Shown: positions 35,140 to 47,176 of the stretch, piece after piece | How positions within the stretch are numbered: the first letter of the stretch is position 1 | Layout of the letters: every line of letters begins with the position of its first letter | Assembly: GCA_963556495.2 (NCBI GenBank) | Contig: OY747702.1 | Coordinates: 55,035,786-55,099,785, forward strand | Reading direction: 5' to 3' | DNA from: Valencia hispanica | Taxonomy: Eukaryota > Chordata > Actinopteri > Cyprinodontiformes > Valenciidae | DNA: 64,000 bases | Notes under the pieces: model-generated | Told to the model about the DNA's origin: nothing | The model's input: only the letters and a program-made list of their open reading frames with translations | Databases searched by the model: none | Position numbers and translations under genes: made by a program

Positions 35140-37370
35140 ATCTGTGATAATGAGAGCTGGCACAGAGCCACGCTGCCTTCCAAAGAGAAAACAATTTGCG
35201 AGTGCTGTGTGTATATGTGCATGAGATGTACATTATGTATGGGAGAGTCGAAGGTGAGCAGGTAAAAGAATAGAAGGAGATGAGACAGCACAAGACTCTT
35301 TAGTAAATATAGACGGTCAGTGCAGGATGCGTGAAGGCAACCCAGGGTGTTGCACATGTAACACTACAGTACAGTTGGAAGAACAACAGAATGATAAATT
35401 AGTTGAATAAAATTGAATGGTCTCCTTTTTATCAGCCTCATATCAAACGACTAAATTGTTCTGTATGCCAACTCTGTTCAATAACGACTCGAATGCAAAC
35501 CCTGTTTATGGAACACAGAGTAAAATTTCTTCTGGTGATGTTTGGGGGAGTTAAAGAACTTGGTTGAAGTACGAAAAAATGCAGTTCTTGGCAAAAAAAA
35601 AGAAAGAAAAAAAGAGCTATGCTTAACCTGCTTCATGAAATTTATGCCGAGCCGGCCCAAGGTAACTGCAAACATAGCCACTACATTGGGGCCATGGCAG
35701 TTTCCAAAGTAGTAGATTTGAAAAACTTTAAAATTCCTATTTTATTCAAATGAATTAATAAAATATTGAATAAATTCATGTTAGATCAAAAGAGGATACT
35801 TTGTGTAAACATATGAAGTCAGATGTTCATACTCTAGGAGTTATCTCAGGAGAATGAATATGTTAATACCGCTGTAGTTTAAGTTATGTTTCCCGTGTCT
35901 CAGCTGGAGTTGTATCCCCACTAACCAAATCTAAATAAGTACTAAATTTTTCCATATTTGAGTGAGTGACTGGAAGAGCAAATGGAGACGCTTTCTACAG
36001 TTTATTACCATGTTTTACGTTCTAAGCACTTATATGCATTGGTATTTAATATTTATCCACTTTATCTACTAAATAATGAAGAACGATATTGTTAAATTAG
36101 GGAATTTATCGTTGACTCACGTGTGCAAGCAATTAAGCAGGGAGGTGCTGTGGTGCCTTCCAACTTAAATTCTGATGAGGGCCCCAATTAACCTTGGACT
36201 GTCCCTGAGTCGATGTCTGGTTGCTAGATCTCAACCGAATCTTTTTTTTTCTTTTTTTTTTACAATCTAACCTAAAAGTCTTGTCTTCTTTTTGAGACAA
36301 ATCAACAGCATATGGACATCTTTACTGTGAGACTAGGCAGACGCTGTATAGAAAGCCAGTAACACCCTTACATTTTCCATTAAGCTGAATTAGTGCCAAG
36401 GACAAAATGTAGGCACATTAATGCCAACCAGTAACACCTTAACAAAAACAAATCCCTTTTATGTTCTGTATCAGCGCCCTTTTTGCAGCACTGAAATGAT
36501 TTGTGTAGAAGAACAGCGGAGTGCTGTGCCGGCGCGTCCACAGAACAGTAAATTGGATGCTGGGGAGCGAATGTAATACAGCATGTTTATAATGAGCATT
36601 GTGTGGAATAAAAGTAGAGCCTCTGCAGACAGCATACTCACAGCGGCATCCAATCCTCCGGGGAGGTGCCAGGCATGTGGTGAAACACTGAGCTGTTTAG
36701 GCGGCTGTTTAACCTTTAAGTACGTCGAGTAACCTTTAATGCAGCTGTGTTACCAAATCAGGCAGTTCGTACCTTAAACAGGTTATGAAGCGTGCTTGTA
36801 AAATTCATTTCAACCCTTCCGGATTTATTTGTTGAATCACAAAATTGATGTTATTGTGGTGGTTTACTGCCAACAGAAAACTGTTTAACTACCCACATTT
36901 ATTTAAAACTTCCTTATTTACCTGTAAAATCACACAAGAGTTACAGTTATTCAACATAAATGGATCTCGGATTTGGTTGTGTTGATTTTTTTTTATTACA
37001 ACGAAACATGTAAAAAGTAATCAAAAGAAAAAATTAAATCATATTCATAATTATCAAATGCAGATTGTAAAAGCAGAAATGACTGCATGTTTTCTCTATC
37101 ATGCTTTGTGAGAAGGTGTTAGACATTAACTCCAATGTCGGCTTTATAAACAGAGAAGCTCTTTGACCAAAAATGGGACTTATATAATGTTTAAGGTGCT
37201 GTTTATTACACATTCACGCAGAAAGTATGTGCTTTTTAAGCCTGCTTGTTTTGTCATTCACACTCATGTGAAAATGTACAGACAAAACAGACACATTCAG
37301 CACCCTCCATATTTATGCTCTCCCGGTAAATGCATTTTTTATTGTGATAAATTCCCATACTGTAAAAAGA
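35140..37370. other. ldb2 intron 7, repeat-poor; possible noncoding elements
   Basis: No transposon ends or exons are recognised. Two stretches (about 36110-36240, with CAAGCAATTAAGCAGGGAGG, and 36460-36790) have balanced composition and could be regulatory. This is only a composition-based suggestion. Confidence 0.25.
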
Positions 37371-37497
37371 ACAGAGGTGGGTAGAGTAACCAAAGAATGT
37401 ACTCAAGAGTCCAACTACTTCGACATATTTTTACTCAAGAAAAAGTAAAAAGTTGCTGTCTAACAAATCACTCGAGTAGGGATAAAACTATTTAGTG

Positions 37498-37648
37498 ACC
37501 CAATCTGCTGGGATTCCTTAAATAGGAAACTCTTTAACTGATTGCAATGTTTTTTATAAATGTATTGAAATGACTTCTTGTTAAGTGCCTTGAGATGACA
37601 TCTGTTGTGAATCGGCGCTATATAAATAAACTGAATTGAATTGAATTA
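37498..37648 (+). mobile_element. L2-like LINE 3' tail, GAATT type
   Basis: Nearly identical to 14994-15139, starting CAATCTGCTGGGATTCCTTA and ending in GAATTGAATTGAATT. Confidence 0.85.
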
Positions 37649-37664
37649 AAAAGGCTACTTGAGT

Positions 37665-37951
37665 ACTTATCTAGAACAAACTTCCAGATGACTGCAGAGC
37701 TGGTGAAACACTGAGTTTCACCAGCTCTGAGGCTAAAAACGCATCTGTTTAGAGCTGCCTTTGATTAATTATTTTATAACAGCTGGAATGTCATAACAGT
37801 AGTATGTTTTAATGTTTTTTATGTTTCTAATGTTGAGTTTTTGGTTTTTATTGTTGTTTTATTGCTGCTTTTATTTTTCCTTAATCCCCCAAAGCACCTT
37901 GAATTGTCTCGCTGCTGGGTGTGTGCTATATAAATAAATTTGCCTTGCCTT
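37665..37951 (+). mobile_element. L2-like LINE 3' tail, CTTGC type
   Basis: Matches 27965-28247, from ORF2-end sequence (AACAAACTTCCAGATGACTG) to GCTATATAAATAAATTTGCC. It contains a local inverted repeat, TGGTGAAACACTGAGTTTCACCA, at about 37702-37724. Confidence 0.8.
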
Positions 37952-38032
37952 TAGTAACATCTTATTGAAGATTGTTAAAATGACAAAGGAAATTAATAAA
38001 AACAAATTACTACAACAACAACATTTTTGCAG

Positions 38033-38177
<145 letters not shown>

Positions 38178-38415
38178 CAGAACAAGGTAAAAAGTACTTT
38201 CAGTGACAATTTATGGTGTTTACTGTATTTTCACCTGACTTCAAAGTACAACAACAAGCTCCACATATCTGTGGCTGTGTCTTGTTTATTTTCTGTTAAA
38301 TCATGTTTGTTCTTCATACAGTGAATTTACTCACAGTGGGTAGAAACGTTTACTCAAGTAAGAGTAGCAATACTTCATAATACTACTACTCAAGTAATAG
38401 TAAAAAGTAAGGTGT

Positions 38416-40484
38416 AGTAAAACTACTACAAAAAAGTAGATTTATTCCAAAAAGCTTTAAATAAATAAGGCAACAGTATCCTATTTTACACTGTATCATG
38501 CACAATTTGAACTCCAGCTAAGCTAAGTCAGGCTTCTACAGATGCTTTGGACATGTCAAAAAATCCTGCAGTATGAGCATTCTGACTCCATATATACACA
38601 GTAAATGTGAACTAATACTACAGAGTTTATGCATGTCCTACTTAAATATCATAGAAATGATCAATTAGTAACATTACTTAACATGCTATGCTATGCAAAA
38701 GCTCAGTATGCACAGATGAAGATTCACCTTGACATGCGAAAACTTGAAGAGACTCCAACTAACTCACAGAGATTAGTAGTGTAACCTTCTTTCTGATGAA
38801 TTCAACAAAACATGATTCTACCACTCAGGGCCACTCACAGAACACTGAACTTTCATCCCCAGAGGGTCAGTTGATTCCTAAATGTGAAAAGCAACATATG
38901 TACTTCATAGGTGCAACATGACTTGATGTTCCGCAAAATCCACCTACACACATTGCTGTGCAATATCTATCTGTGAAGGTGGTCATTTTGTGTTTAGAAA
39001 TATGTTGGTATCATCTTCTACCGCAAATAGTAGTTAGTAGTACAGAAATGAGAGAAATTCAACTGACTTGCTAATTTTCAAATTGAATCTCCTCCAGTAA
39101 CATTATTCACAGATTCAAGCCACAACCATCAAGACAAATCAAATGCAGCACTGCTAAAATGTGCCACAGAGCCAATCTCTTTTTTAAATTGGGAAAGACA
39201 AGAGAACATCCAATTCAAATAAAGAAAATTTGTGACGATGTTCTTAAGTCATGAAACGGAGAAAAAAAAAAGAGAAAAAAAAGCTACTCACCCATAATTG
39301 CAAATTTCATAATTCAGAGGGATTGCAAAGTTTTATAAGAAATGCTACTGCAAAAACCAAGCCTGGAAGAGGAAAAAAGCTTATCTTTACCCCACAGAGT
39401 ATAAATATGACAGAGGCCTATTTCTTTCAGTCATTCTTCAAAGTGGTAAAAACAAGAGAATATACCATTCAAGTAAGGGAGAATTAGCCAGGAAATGGCA
39501 ACAAGCAAATATATTCACTTAAACTTCCCCATGTCAGTCAGATAGAAAATTACACATCTTCAAATAAATGGAAAAGTGACAAATAAGCCTAGATGAAGAG
39601 CACTGGAAATCTTGTGCAAACACACAAATAATTTGGAGGATGGTATAAAAAAAATTCTCCAAAGGTCCCTTTCAGAAAACATCTTTACCTGTGTTGCCAA
39701 AAATCATAAAGTTGCTGTATCGTTCCACTTAATAATTTGCATTAGTTTCTCAAACTTTTAAAAATCTTACGAAAAATACGTATACCCTTTCACTCATTTT
39801 TGTATTTCCAACATAGAGATGTACATCCATCTTAAACAGCTCGCAAAATGTGTTTGTTTTTATCTGCTAGGGTCCTTTTACAGCAGCCCGGTGCTGCGCT
39901 TCTGATATCTGAGTAAAATTAAGTGCTCTTGGGCAGTCGGTAGGTTTGGTGCCTTGCTCAAGGGCCGGATTATTATGCGTGAATTCACCACCCACATTTT
40001 CCTGTGTGCTTCAGAGATTTTCTTTCTTTTATTTAAAGCCCAAGGCTTTGGTCACTTGGATGAGAAACAAGGCCTCACTGCTGATTGGTCATTTTAAATA
40101 AACATTCTGAGAAGTTTTTTTCTGAGAACATCTAGGAGTCGGCTGCAATAGTTAGTCACAACCTAGAGGAACAGTTATGTGCTAATCTTTCACTAAAACC
40201 GTTTCCTGCTTTGATCACTTCTATTTTGTCCCATTTTATTCCCTTTCATACAACAATTTTTTTTACAGCGTTGAAGCCTTTTCTTTCATTTGTACAAATA
40301 AATTAAACCCTACTAGCTGAAAGGCCATTAGGGATTTCTGCAAGTTTGGAACCCTGCAAACAGTCCGTTTCCAGCTACAGAAACCAATTACGGCTCCTTT
40401 CTGAGACACTTTGAAGAAAAGCGACTGCTAAATGGCTGTATGTAAATATAAAGAGGAGGCAAACCGAGAGGAGCTGATGCTTAC
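38416..40484. other. ldb2 intron 7 (5' part), no gene seen
   Basis: AT-rich; no exon or clear transposon end. A short stretch near 39940-39970 (GGTGCCTTGCTCAAGGGCCG) resembles an old interspersed repeat. Confidence 0.35.
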
Positions 40485-40621
40485 AGGTACCTGACTGGAG
40501 AGGCTGAAGTTGGTGGCGGGGCTGCGCTTCTTGCTGGCGGCGGTGCCCACGCTGCTGTTGGCGCTGCTGGCCGAGTTCTTCCGTTTCCTCCTCTTCGTGG
40601 TTGTCTGTCGGGCAGGCTCAG
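40485..40621 (-). CDS. ldb2: ldb2 coding exon 7 (nuclear localisation signal linker)
   Basis: This 137-nt exon encodes 46 residues: the AEPARQ start, the basic cluster KRRKRK (nuclear localisation signal), a Ser/Ala/Asn-rich linker, then SKKRSPATNFSLSSQVP. LDB2 has the same arrangement (PTTKRRKRKNS...LSLSSQVP). The acceptor is CAAAG at 40626-40622. The sequence at the 3' end offers two in-frame donors six bases apart. CAG|GTACCT at 40490 would drop the residues Val-Pro; CCT|GTAAGC at 40484 keeps them. The longer form, used for these coordinates, matches the usual LDB2 sequence and has the better +3 to +5 bases. The exon is GC-rich against AT-rich introns. Intron 6 is 3.5 kb and contains one complete hAT element. 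Confidence 0.93.
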
Positions 40622-41453
40622 CTTTGGCGCGACCAGCAAAGAGAAACAGAGGCCATGCCAAGAACATAATGCATACAGACGGAGACAAGGTGTAGGAGTG
40701 TGTGCAGTGTGTACGATGTGTAGGTGAGATCATGCAAGCTTGTTCACAGTGCTTGTACACTGTAAACACATGCAGACAGAAGACACAATCCCACAGACAT
40801 GTTTCACAAGATAAGAGCCTCCATTAAACAAGGAAGCATGCTTTATCTTCAGAGGTGAAGCGTTAACATCTCCCAAGACATGCAGTTATAAGAAAGAACC
40901 TCTGATTCATTTGCATAAATGCTAAACTTTACACCCTGTTGTTCAATGTGATGCAAATTCCTCAAAAGAAAATGCAAGGCCAGATCAAGAAACTGTTTGT
41001 CTTATTGAAACATAACTAGCAATAATGCTAAATTTGTATTATTTCTACTGAGCACTTTTGATTAATAGCTTTAATTACAAGTTGTAGCCAAGCCGTCACA
41101 TGCAATAAATATGCGACACATCATTTTTTGACAGGTAGTCGAGCACATGGAAATGAATTGCAGTCCATTCAAGCGAGCAACACACACGTAACGCTGCTTC
41201 ATTAGAAGACGTGGGACAGCTGACGTTGTTAGAGAGAAGATACCTTTTTTGTGATTGGTGGGAAATATTTCCGTTTTGAAGTTCTGTGGGTGTCCAGCTG
41301 AAACCGAAGCCAAAATCAGTTTGTTGGTTAAAACAGAAAGAAGGATATCAGAGGGGACAACAGAGAACTGCTGAGCAGATGCTAATAACATCACTGGGTA
41401 ACTCAGCATACATTTAATAGAATTTGCACTTAAGCTAAAAGTGCAATAATTAG

Positions 41454-42415
41454 TAGGGGTGTAACAGTACATGTATTCGGATTCTTCTGTACGGCCCTGT
41501 CAGCTCGGTAACCACGTGTACCAAACCAATACAGCTGTTTACTACCTGAACACATTCAGAATGTGTATGTGCGCAACTCGTTTATGTGCGGAAGAGTGCA
41601 GTGCAACATTTAAAAGTGACACCAAAACAAAACAGAAAGAACTCCCAGCTATTACTAAACTCTGCTATTTGGAAACATTAATGGTTTCTTATGCAGCTAC
41701 AGTAGAAACAGAAAGATGGACCAGATCTTTCAGCAGCAATAAGGTCCACAACACGCTCTGCACTGAACTGAATGACTCACCTGAAACAAACAAGCTGAAT
41801 GTAAACATCACTGATACTAGAGAAAAACCAGCTAACGTCTATATGGTTACCAGTAGCATCCAGTCAGCCCAAACTCCTTATTTTGTATAAAAAAGTTGAT
41901 GGAATACCCTTTGATTAGAAAGGATTTTCCCAACAGCAGCTCATGCTGCATTCAAGTACAGCTAGGAGATTAGGGTGTCGAAATATCAAAACACCTCCAA
42001 AGTGATTTAAGCATGTTTTCTTCTCAAATATGGGCAAAGTATTATTTAAAGATTTCTTAACATTAACACTGACTGTTTAAGTGGTTATATTGTTTTCTAC
42101 TCTGGCTATGTCTGCTTGTACTATTTTGTTCATATTTTTAAAAATCCAATCAAATCTCCAGTCGGTTCTATACTTTCAACTTTTTTAAGCTATAGAACAA
42201 AAATAAACAAAAATTAATTTCAGCAATTGAAAGGAAGGAATTCAGTAAAAAAGGTTCTTTGTTTAATGGTGATCAAAGTTTTTTTTTAAAAAGAAGTAAA
42301 ATGCATATTTTTATTTATTTCTCTTGAATAAAGTGCACTGAAAACATACTGAACCGTGATTTTAAAACCCCAAACACGTACCAAACCGTGAGTTTTGTGT
42401 ACTGTTACACCCCTG
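41454..42415. mobile_element. hAT element, complete with target duplication
   Basis: TIRs TAGGGGTGTAACAGTACA (left) and CAGGGGTGTAACAGTACA (right, minus strand). Flanks ATAATTAG (41446-41453) and ATAATTAC (42416-42423), seven of eight identical. The 962-bp interior holds an open frame at 41471-41890 with no transposase motif I recognise, though part of it (AITKLCYLETLMVSYAATVE) recurs at 59400-59636. Probably non-autonomous. In ldb2 intron 6. Confidence 0.88.
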
Positions 42416-42423
42416 ATAATTAC

Positions 42424-44104
42424 TATTACAAAGTTACACAGGTGAATAGCTTTAGTTTGTTCCTTAATCCCTGAGTGTTTCAATTGCTTTTATAAAAGAA
42501 TCTAGGTAGTGCATAATTTATGAATACAAGGTTTTGCAAATTCTTCCAACATTTGTTAGACAGCATAATTCCTTTTTATCTCAAGAGAAGACAAAAAAAT
42601 CCTGCTTCGATCTTCAAACAGACGTCAGAAAGTGAAATACAATTTTTTGAGGTTTCTGCCTAATCATGTTCTCATATTCAGTTATAACAATCAGAGACTC
42701 GTAACACCAACAAACATCACTATAAATCAGAGCTCCGAGAACAAAGGGAATTTTTATCCGCATCTTATCTCGTCTGATTCCAAAAAACTTGACAGACGTG
42801 TCTGTTTATAAAAAATAAAAAAAAGAAATAGAAAAGACACAGCTATTGTGAGAGACAATCGTTTGTGTTATCCCACCGGTTTCCTCCAATGCTGAGCCTG
42901 TGACGCACAAAAATCGCTTCCATTTCCACCAAAAGGGACTTATCAGAGCATAAACGCACCCATGGCTTCCTTCCTGCTGAAATCCCAACCTGTTTCCGAG
43001 CTGGAGAAGAATGGCAGGAAAAGAGGAAAAACACGCCGCCAATGAGGAAAACCCTCATTTCAGCTAAACTGCAAAAGATTGTGCAACAGATGTGTCGAAG
43101 TGTAAATGAAGGAGATGGAGGAACCGCTTGTTAAAGGGTCAACAATGAGAAGAGTGATTTAAAAAAAAAAATGTAAATAAAAGGCTACATGTTACCTTAA
43201 ACATCGTGATTTCAGATCTGCTTCTGCTTTTTTTTACCATGAGCCCAAATTACTATCAATGCAGCCAAGAGTCTTTATTATATTCATAAAATGCTTTCTT
43301 TTTCCACTCTCTCCGACTCAGTTTTTTTTCCTCTTTTCTTTGAAGAATGTCGTCGACGCTGGGGAGCCGCTGTCCGGGGAGCTGGATCTGCGAGTTTGAT
43401 TACACCCAGTACTCTTAATTAAAGTTACGCAGGTCTGAGTCAAAGGCTTTTTGACTGGTGTTGGTTTTTAAAGACATCTCGTCACGCCTCACTAAGCATT
43501 GCTGTAATTTGCAGCCACTCCAATGTGTCCAAAAAAGAAGAAAAAAGAAAAAGCGAGAGAGAAAACGGCCTCGGCTTACTCCCTCTCCGGCTTAAGACCG
43601 CGCAGCCAATTTAAGCTCGGTACTTTTCAGAAACCAGCCTGCAAACATCAATCAAGGGTGCCTGAGAGGCCCGTTAAAGATTGGCAGGGTTGAGATTCAA
43701 GAGGCACCCCTGAATTCTGATGATTTCATATCCCTGACAGGCAGAAAAATATATATTTCAGGAATTAGGATGTATAATGGCAAATTTGGGAACATAAATG
43801 ATGCAATAAAACGCACTCCGAGTGAAAATATTTCTGCACCGTGATGGATGGAGTGGAATTAAAAGCTGTTTAAACGGAAGAACAAACTCAAAAGCTCAGT
43901 AGAGGGAGCAATTACCTCTCGCTATTTTTTTTTTTTATGAGGAGCCAGCTGTTTATAATGATGGTTACTTCAGCCCCATTAGGACTCACTTTTATTGTGT
44001 TAAATATTCAGGAAAACAAAGTAGAATTAAAGAGTTTTTCTGAAAGAGAAACAGCTCTTGACAGGGCTTGAGTGAAATAAAACACTGTACATTAGTGAAG
44101 TTAC
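42424..44104. other. ldb2 intron 6 remainder; candidate noncoding element 43310-43920
   Basis: No exon is present. The interval 43310-43920 is repeat-free, has balanced composition and short palindromic motifs such as CTCTTAATTAAAGTTACGC near 43412. It lies directly downstream of exon 6, so it may be a conserved intronic element. That reading is inference. Confidence 0.25.
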
Positions 44105-44228
44105 CTGGTGGTGCTACCATTCTCTGCCATTTTTGGAACAGGCATGTCTTGAGACAGTCCCGGGGACTGAGGTTGTAGGTCTTGTGCCTCGACATGAGCT
44201 CCTGCATGGGCTCCAAGATGACGCACAA
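44105..44228 (-). CDS. ldb2: ldb2 coding exon 6 (SSBP-binding region, second part)
   Basis: This 124-nt exon encodes 41 residues plus one base. They include LCVILEPMQELMSRHKTYNL and SPRDCLKTCLFQKWQRMVAP, nearly invariant among vertebrate LDB proteins. The segment completes the Ldb/Chip conserved domain that recruits SSBP2/3/4 and stabilises the LDB complex. The acceptor is TGCAG at 44233-44229 and the donor is CAG|GTAACT at 44104. The last G combines with CT from exon 7 to give Ala. Intron 5 (44229-54424) is 10.2 kb and holds a near 2-kb L2-like LINE and other insertions. The frame appears open past the donor on the minus strand, but that extension is intronic. Confidence 0.95.
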
Positions 44229-44534
44229 CTGCAGACAAAACGAGACAAAGGCCAAAGTTAAAAAAGAAAGAAAGAAAAGGAAGCAGATTCGCTGATGAGA
44301 GCACAGCACCCTCCTCACTGCTGCTCCTATCATGGTAAACCAAAACCAGAATAGGCTTCAAGTTGAGTTTGTTGCTCAATTAATCACTCGCTCACTGACG
44401 TCTATGTGATTAATTAGGTAGTAAACTTATTTTTATAGGCACGTCGGTAAAGTAGCTTTAACTTTTCATATTAAAGTGCTTCTGAGGGAATCAGAAGAAA
44501 ACTTCAGTAAAATGCATCCATACATTTTGTCTTA

Positions 44535-45235
44535 CGAAAGCTCCGAACCTTTCCTCCCATTTTGACACTTGACAACCACAAACTTCATTGTATTTTATTG
44601 GAGGTTTCATGAGAAAGATCGACAGCAAAGTGTCTTTATTTTTGTGTACAGCACTTATATATTCAGCCCCCTCTCAGTTAATACAGTAGAATAGAATTTG
44701 GAGAACAACTTCTTACTGTAACTATGACTCCAGGTCTTCTGGGGAACGCTTTATCCAGCTTTGGACATCTGAAGATTGAAATTGTTGCCCATCCCTGTTT
44801 TCCAAACACCAGGGTTGAAGCCGAATGTGTCAATTTTCAAATCTTGCCACAGATTCTTAACTGTATTTTGGTCTGTACTTTGACTAGGCCACTCTGACAC
44901 GTATGCTCTGATTTAAACCATGCGATTGTTGCTCTGACTCTTTGATGGGTGTTATTCTGCCGGAAAGTGAAACCCCGCTCAAGTCTGAAGTGTAGCCTCT
45001 AATAGGTTTTCTAACAAGATTGTCCTGTGTTTAGCTCCCTTCATCTTCCATCAGCTCGGGGGGAAAAAAGCCCTGCATGCTTTTTCTTCTACTTGACTAT
45101 ATTGTGTTACCTTGCATTGGTCTATCACATAAAATCACCAAATCAACTCAAGTTTGTGGTTGTTACATGACAAAACGTGAAAGGTTAAAGGGATAAAAAT
45201 ATGTTTGCTAACCACTGTGTAAATACTGCCCTGTT
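44535..45235. mobile_element. Tc1/mariner-related non-autonomous repeat
   Basis: Contains TTTGGTCTGTACTTTGACTA followed by GGCCACTCTGACACG near 44878, and ends AGTTTGTGGTTGTTACATGA then CAAAACGTGAAAGGTTAAAG. This is a recurrent fish DNA-transposon repeat with that order. No coding frame. Confidence 0.5.
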
Positions 45236-47176
45236 TATTTCTGAAAAACTAGAATAAAGTTAAAAACATTGGTCCCTAAAAGGGACTCAAGTGTTTCCTT
45301 ACGATAAGGTGAAGGGTGTTCCAGAGTTTGGGAGCAACAACAGAAAATATTCAGTCTCCTCGGGTCACAATAATATTAAATTGAGAAGAAAACGTTGAGA
45401 AATAATTGTTTTAACGAAAACTGCTGTGGCTATACTTATTGGCATCCCTAAGAATTAAAATAAATGTAGCTGGCAAGTTGATCAAAGGAAAATCAAATCT
45501 ACTGTCGGTATAAATGTAACTCTTAGGCCAGAGTTACATTTATCAATAACTGTCAGAAAGTGTAGAAAATATATTTTAGATGCAGTGCTGGCCATTGTAT
45601 GCTATTCTTTGATAAACTAACTTTAATAAAGAACACACAACAACTTAAATCAATTCAACCTTTATACAAACACCTATTTCACCATATCTGAAAGTTTGTA
45701 AGAAACAAAAAGAAATTAAGTTAAGAGACCTGAGTGACATCAGCAAATTCTGGGGTTTTCATAAGCTGTAAGCAATAATGATCAAAATTATAACAAATAA
45801 AGGCTTGAAATATTCCGGTTTGCATGTAATGAGTCTACATCATATATTAGTTTCATCTTTTAAGTTGAATTACTGAAAGAAATTAACTTTTGCACGATGA
45901 ACGACAAATGGATGTAAGGAATTCAATTAATCTAAACTTGCCCATATATTCAAAAAGTTTTAAACAACTGGATTGTAGACAAACAAGGCTGGATGAGGAT
46001 TCATATTTATCCTGCCATCAGGTAGGTAAAAATAATCTCCACAGCTCCCTTTTAGAGAACTGCAGCAAAGAGCCATCAAGTCTCCATAACGACTTTTTAT
46101 TGTAATGCTTTTAGTACACATCTTTAGTAACAGTGCCGATAACAGTGGAGGCCACCGTATTCATCCACACACATTTATTACATATTTCCTCTTTAGAGCA
46201 GTAACCACGGAGAACAAGCCCTCCCTCCCACACTGTGCCTCATAACGTCCTCGTATTGAAACAGCACGAGTAAAATATTCATTCTGAAGAGAACCGTAAA
46301 TCTCAGGCGACCGGCTTTGAGAGGAATCAGGGGTCAGGCTGTCATCTTAAACACATCAGGATCAGCTTATCCACAGAACATCTGGACGACATTACAAGCC
46401 GGTTATAGCGCTGTGCTCGGGCAGCAGGAGTCATCCAGATACGTGTTGGACAAGTCAGTAAAGAGGCTCAGAGGGTTTTATCGCACTCAAGGTAGAGACC
46501 CAGTTTACCTGTTTAAGTGAGCAGAAGTGTCAGGTAAATTTTAAAGTTAAAGGTTGTACTGTCTGCTTTATAAATTTATAAAACCGTTTTCATAGTAAAA
46601 AGGAACACCATAAAGGTCACCTGGCGAAATTGCAAAGCATTTACCATCATTTTTTCATCCTTTTCCCTTTTTCCTTCCTCTCTTTCTCTGCATCAACCGG
46701 AGGAGGAGCGGCATGATCGTTTGTTGAAATGGCTTCGAACAACCAACATTTATGTTCCGTATTATTGGGAAGAAGCTGCAGCATATTTTAGGGAGGGGCA
46801 TCTTTGTGGGCGGATGTGCTCACCAAACGTTTGACTTCATCTCTTGGATTCAAATTTGTATCCTATTAACTGTAAATGTTGGGCTATGCAGGGGTTTTCC
46901 ATTACAGTGTCTATCAACGTTAGTGTTCAGGATCTCCTGGTGTTTCTGTGATCCACTAGGAGTAAACAGCTACAAACAACTCAAATAAACTCATTTGTCA
47001 AGTTCTGTTAAAAAACAGAACTTGTTTGGTTTGAAACGTTCTTTATTACAAATGTATTAACAGTAGTGCTCTGAACCATCCACTGTTATGAGTTATGCAC
47101 CATCAGGATTTCTTCTTCAGTTTTTATTTGTGGATATTTTATGGCTGTACTGGAACACATATTGTTATTGCTTAAC
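45236..47176. other. ldb2 intron 5, no gene seen
   Basis: AT-rich intronic DNA. A piece at about 45295-45370 (GGGTGTTCCAGAGTTTGGGA) looks LINE-derived; nothing else is recognised. Confidence 0.35.

Noticed and set aside
34653..35357. Open frames around the G-rich tract (94, 169 and 119 residues)
   Set aside because: They result from low-complexity C/G-rich sequence giving Pro/Leu/His-rich translations, with no splice or family support.
40428..40769. Single 113-residue minus-strand gene
   Set aside because: Only 40485-40621 matches LDB2; both ends run through good splice sites into intron.
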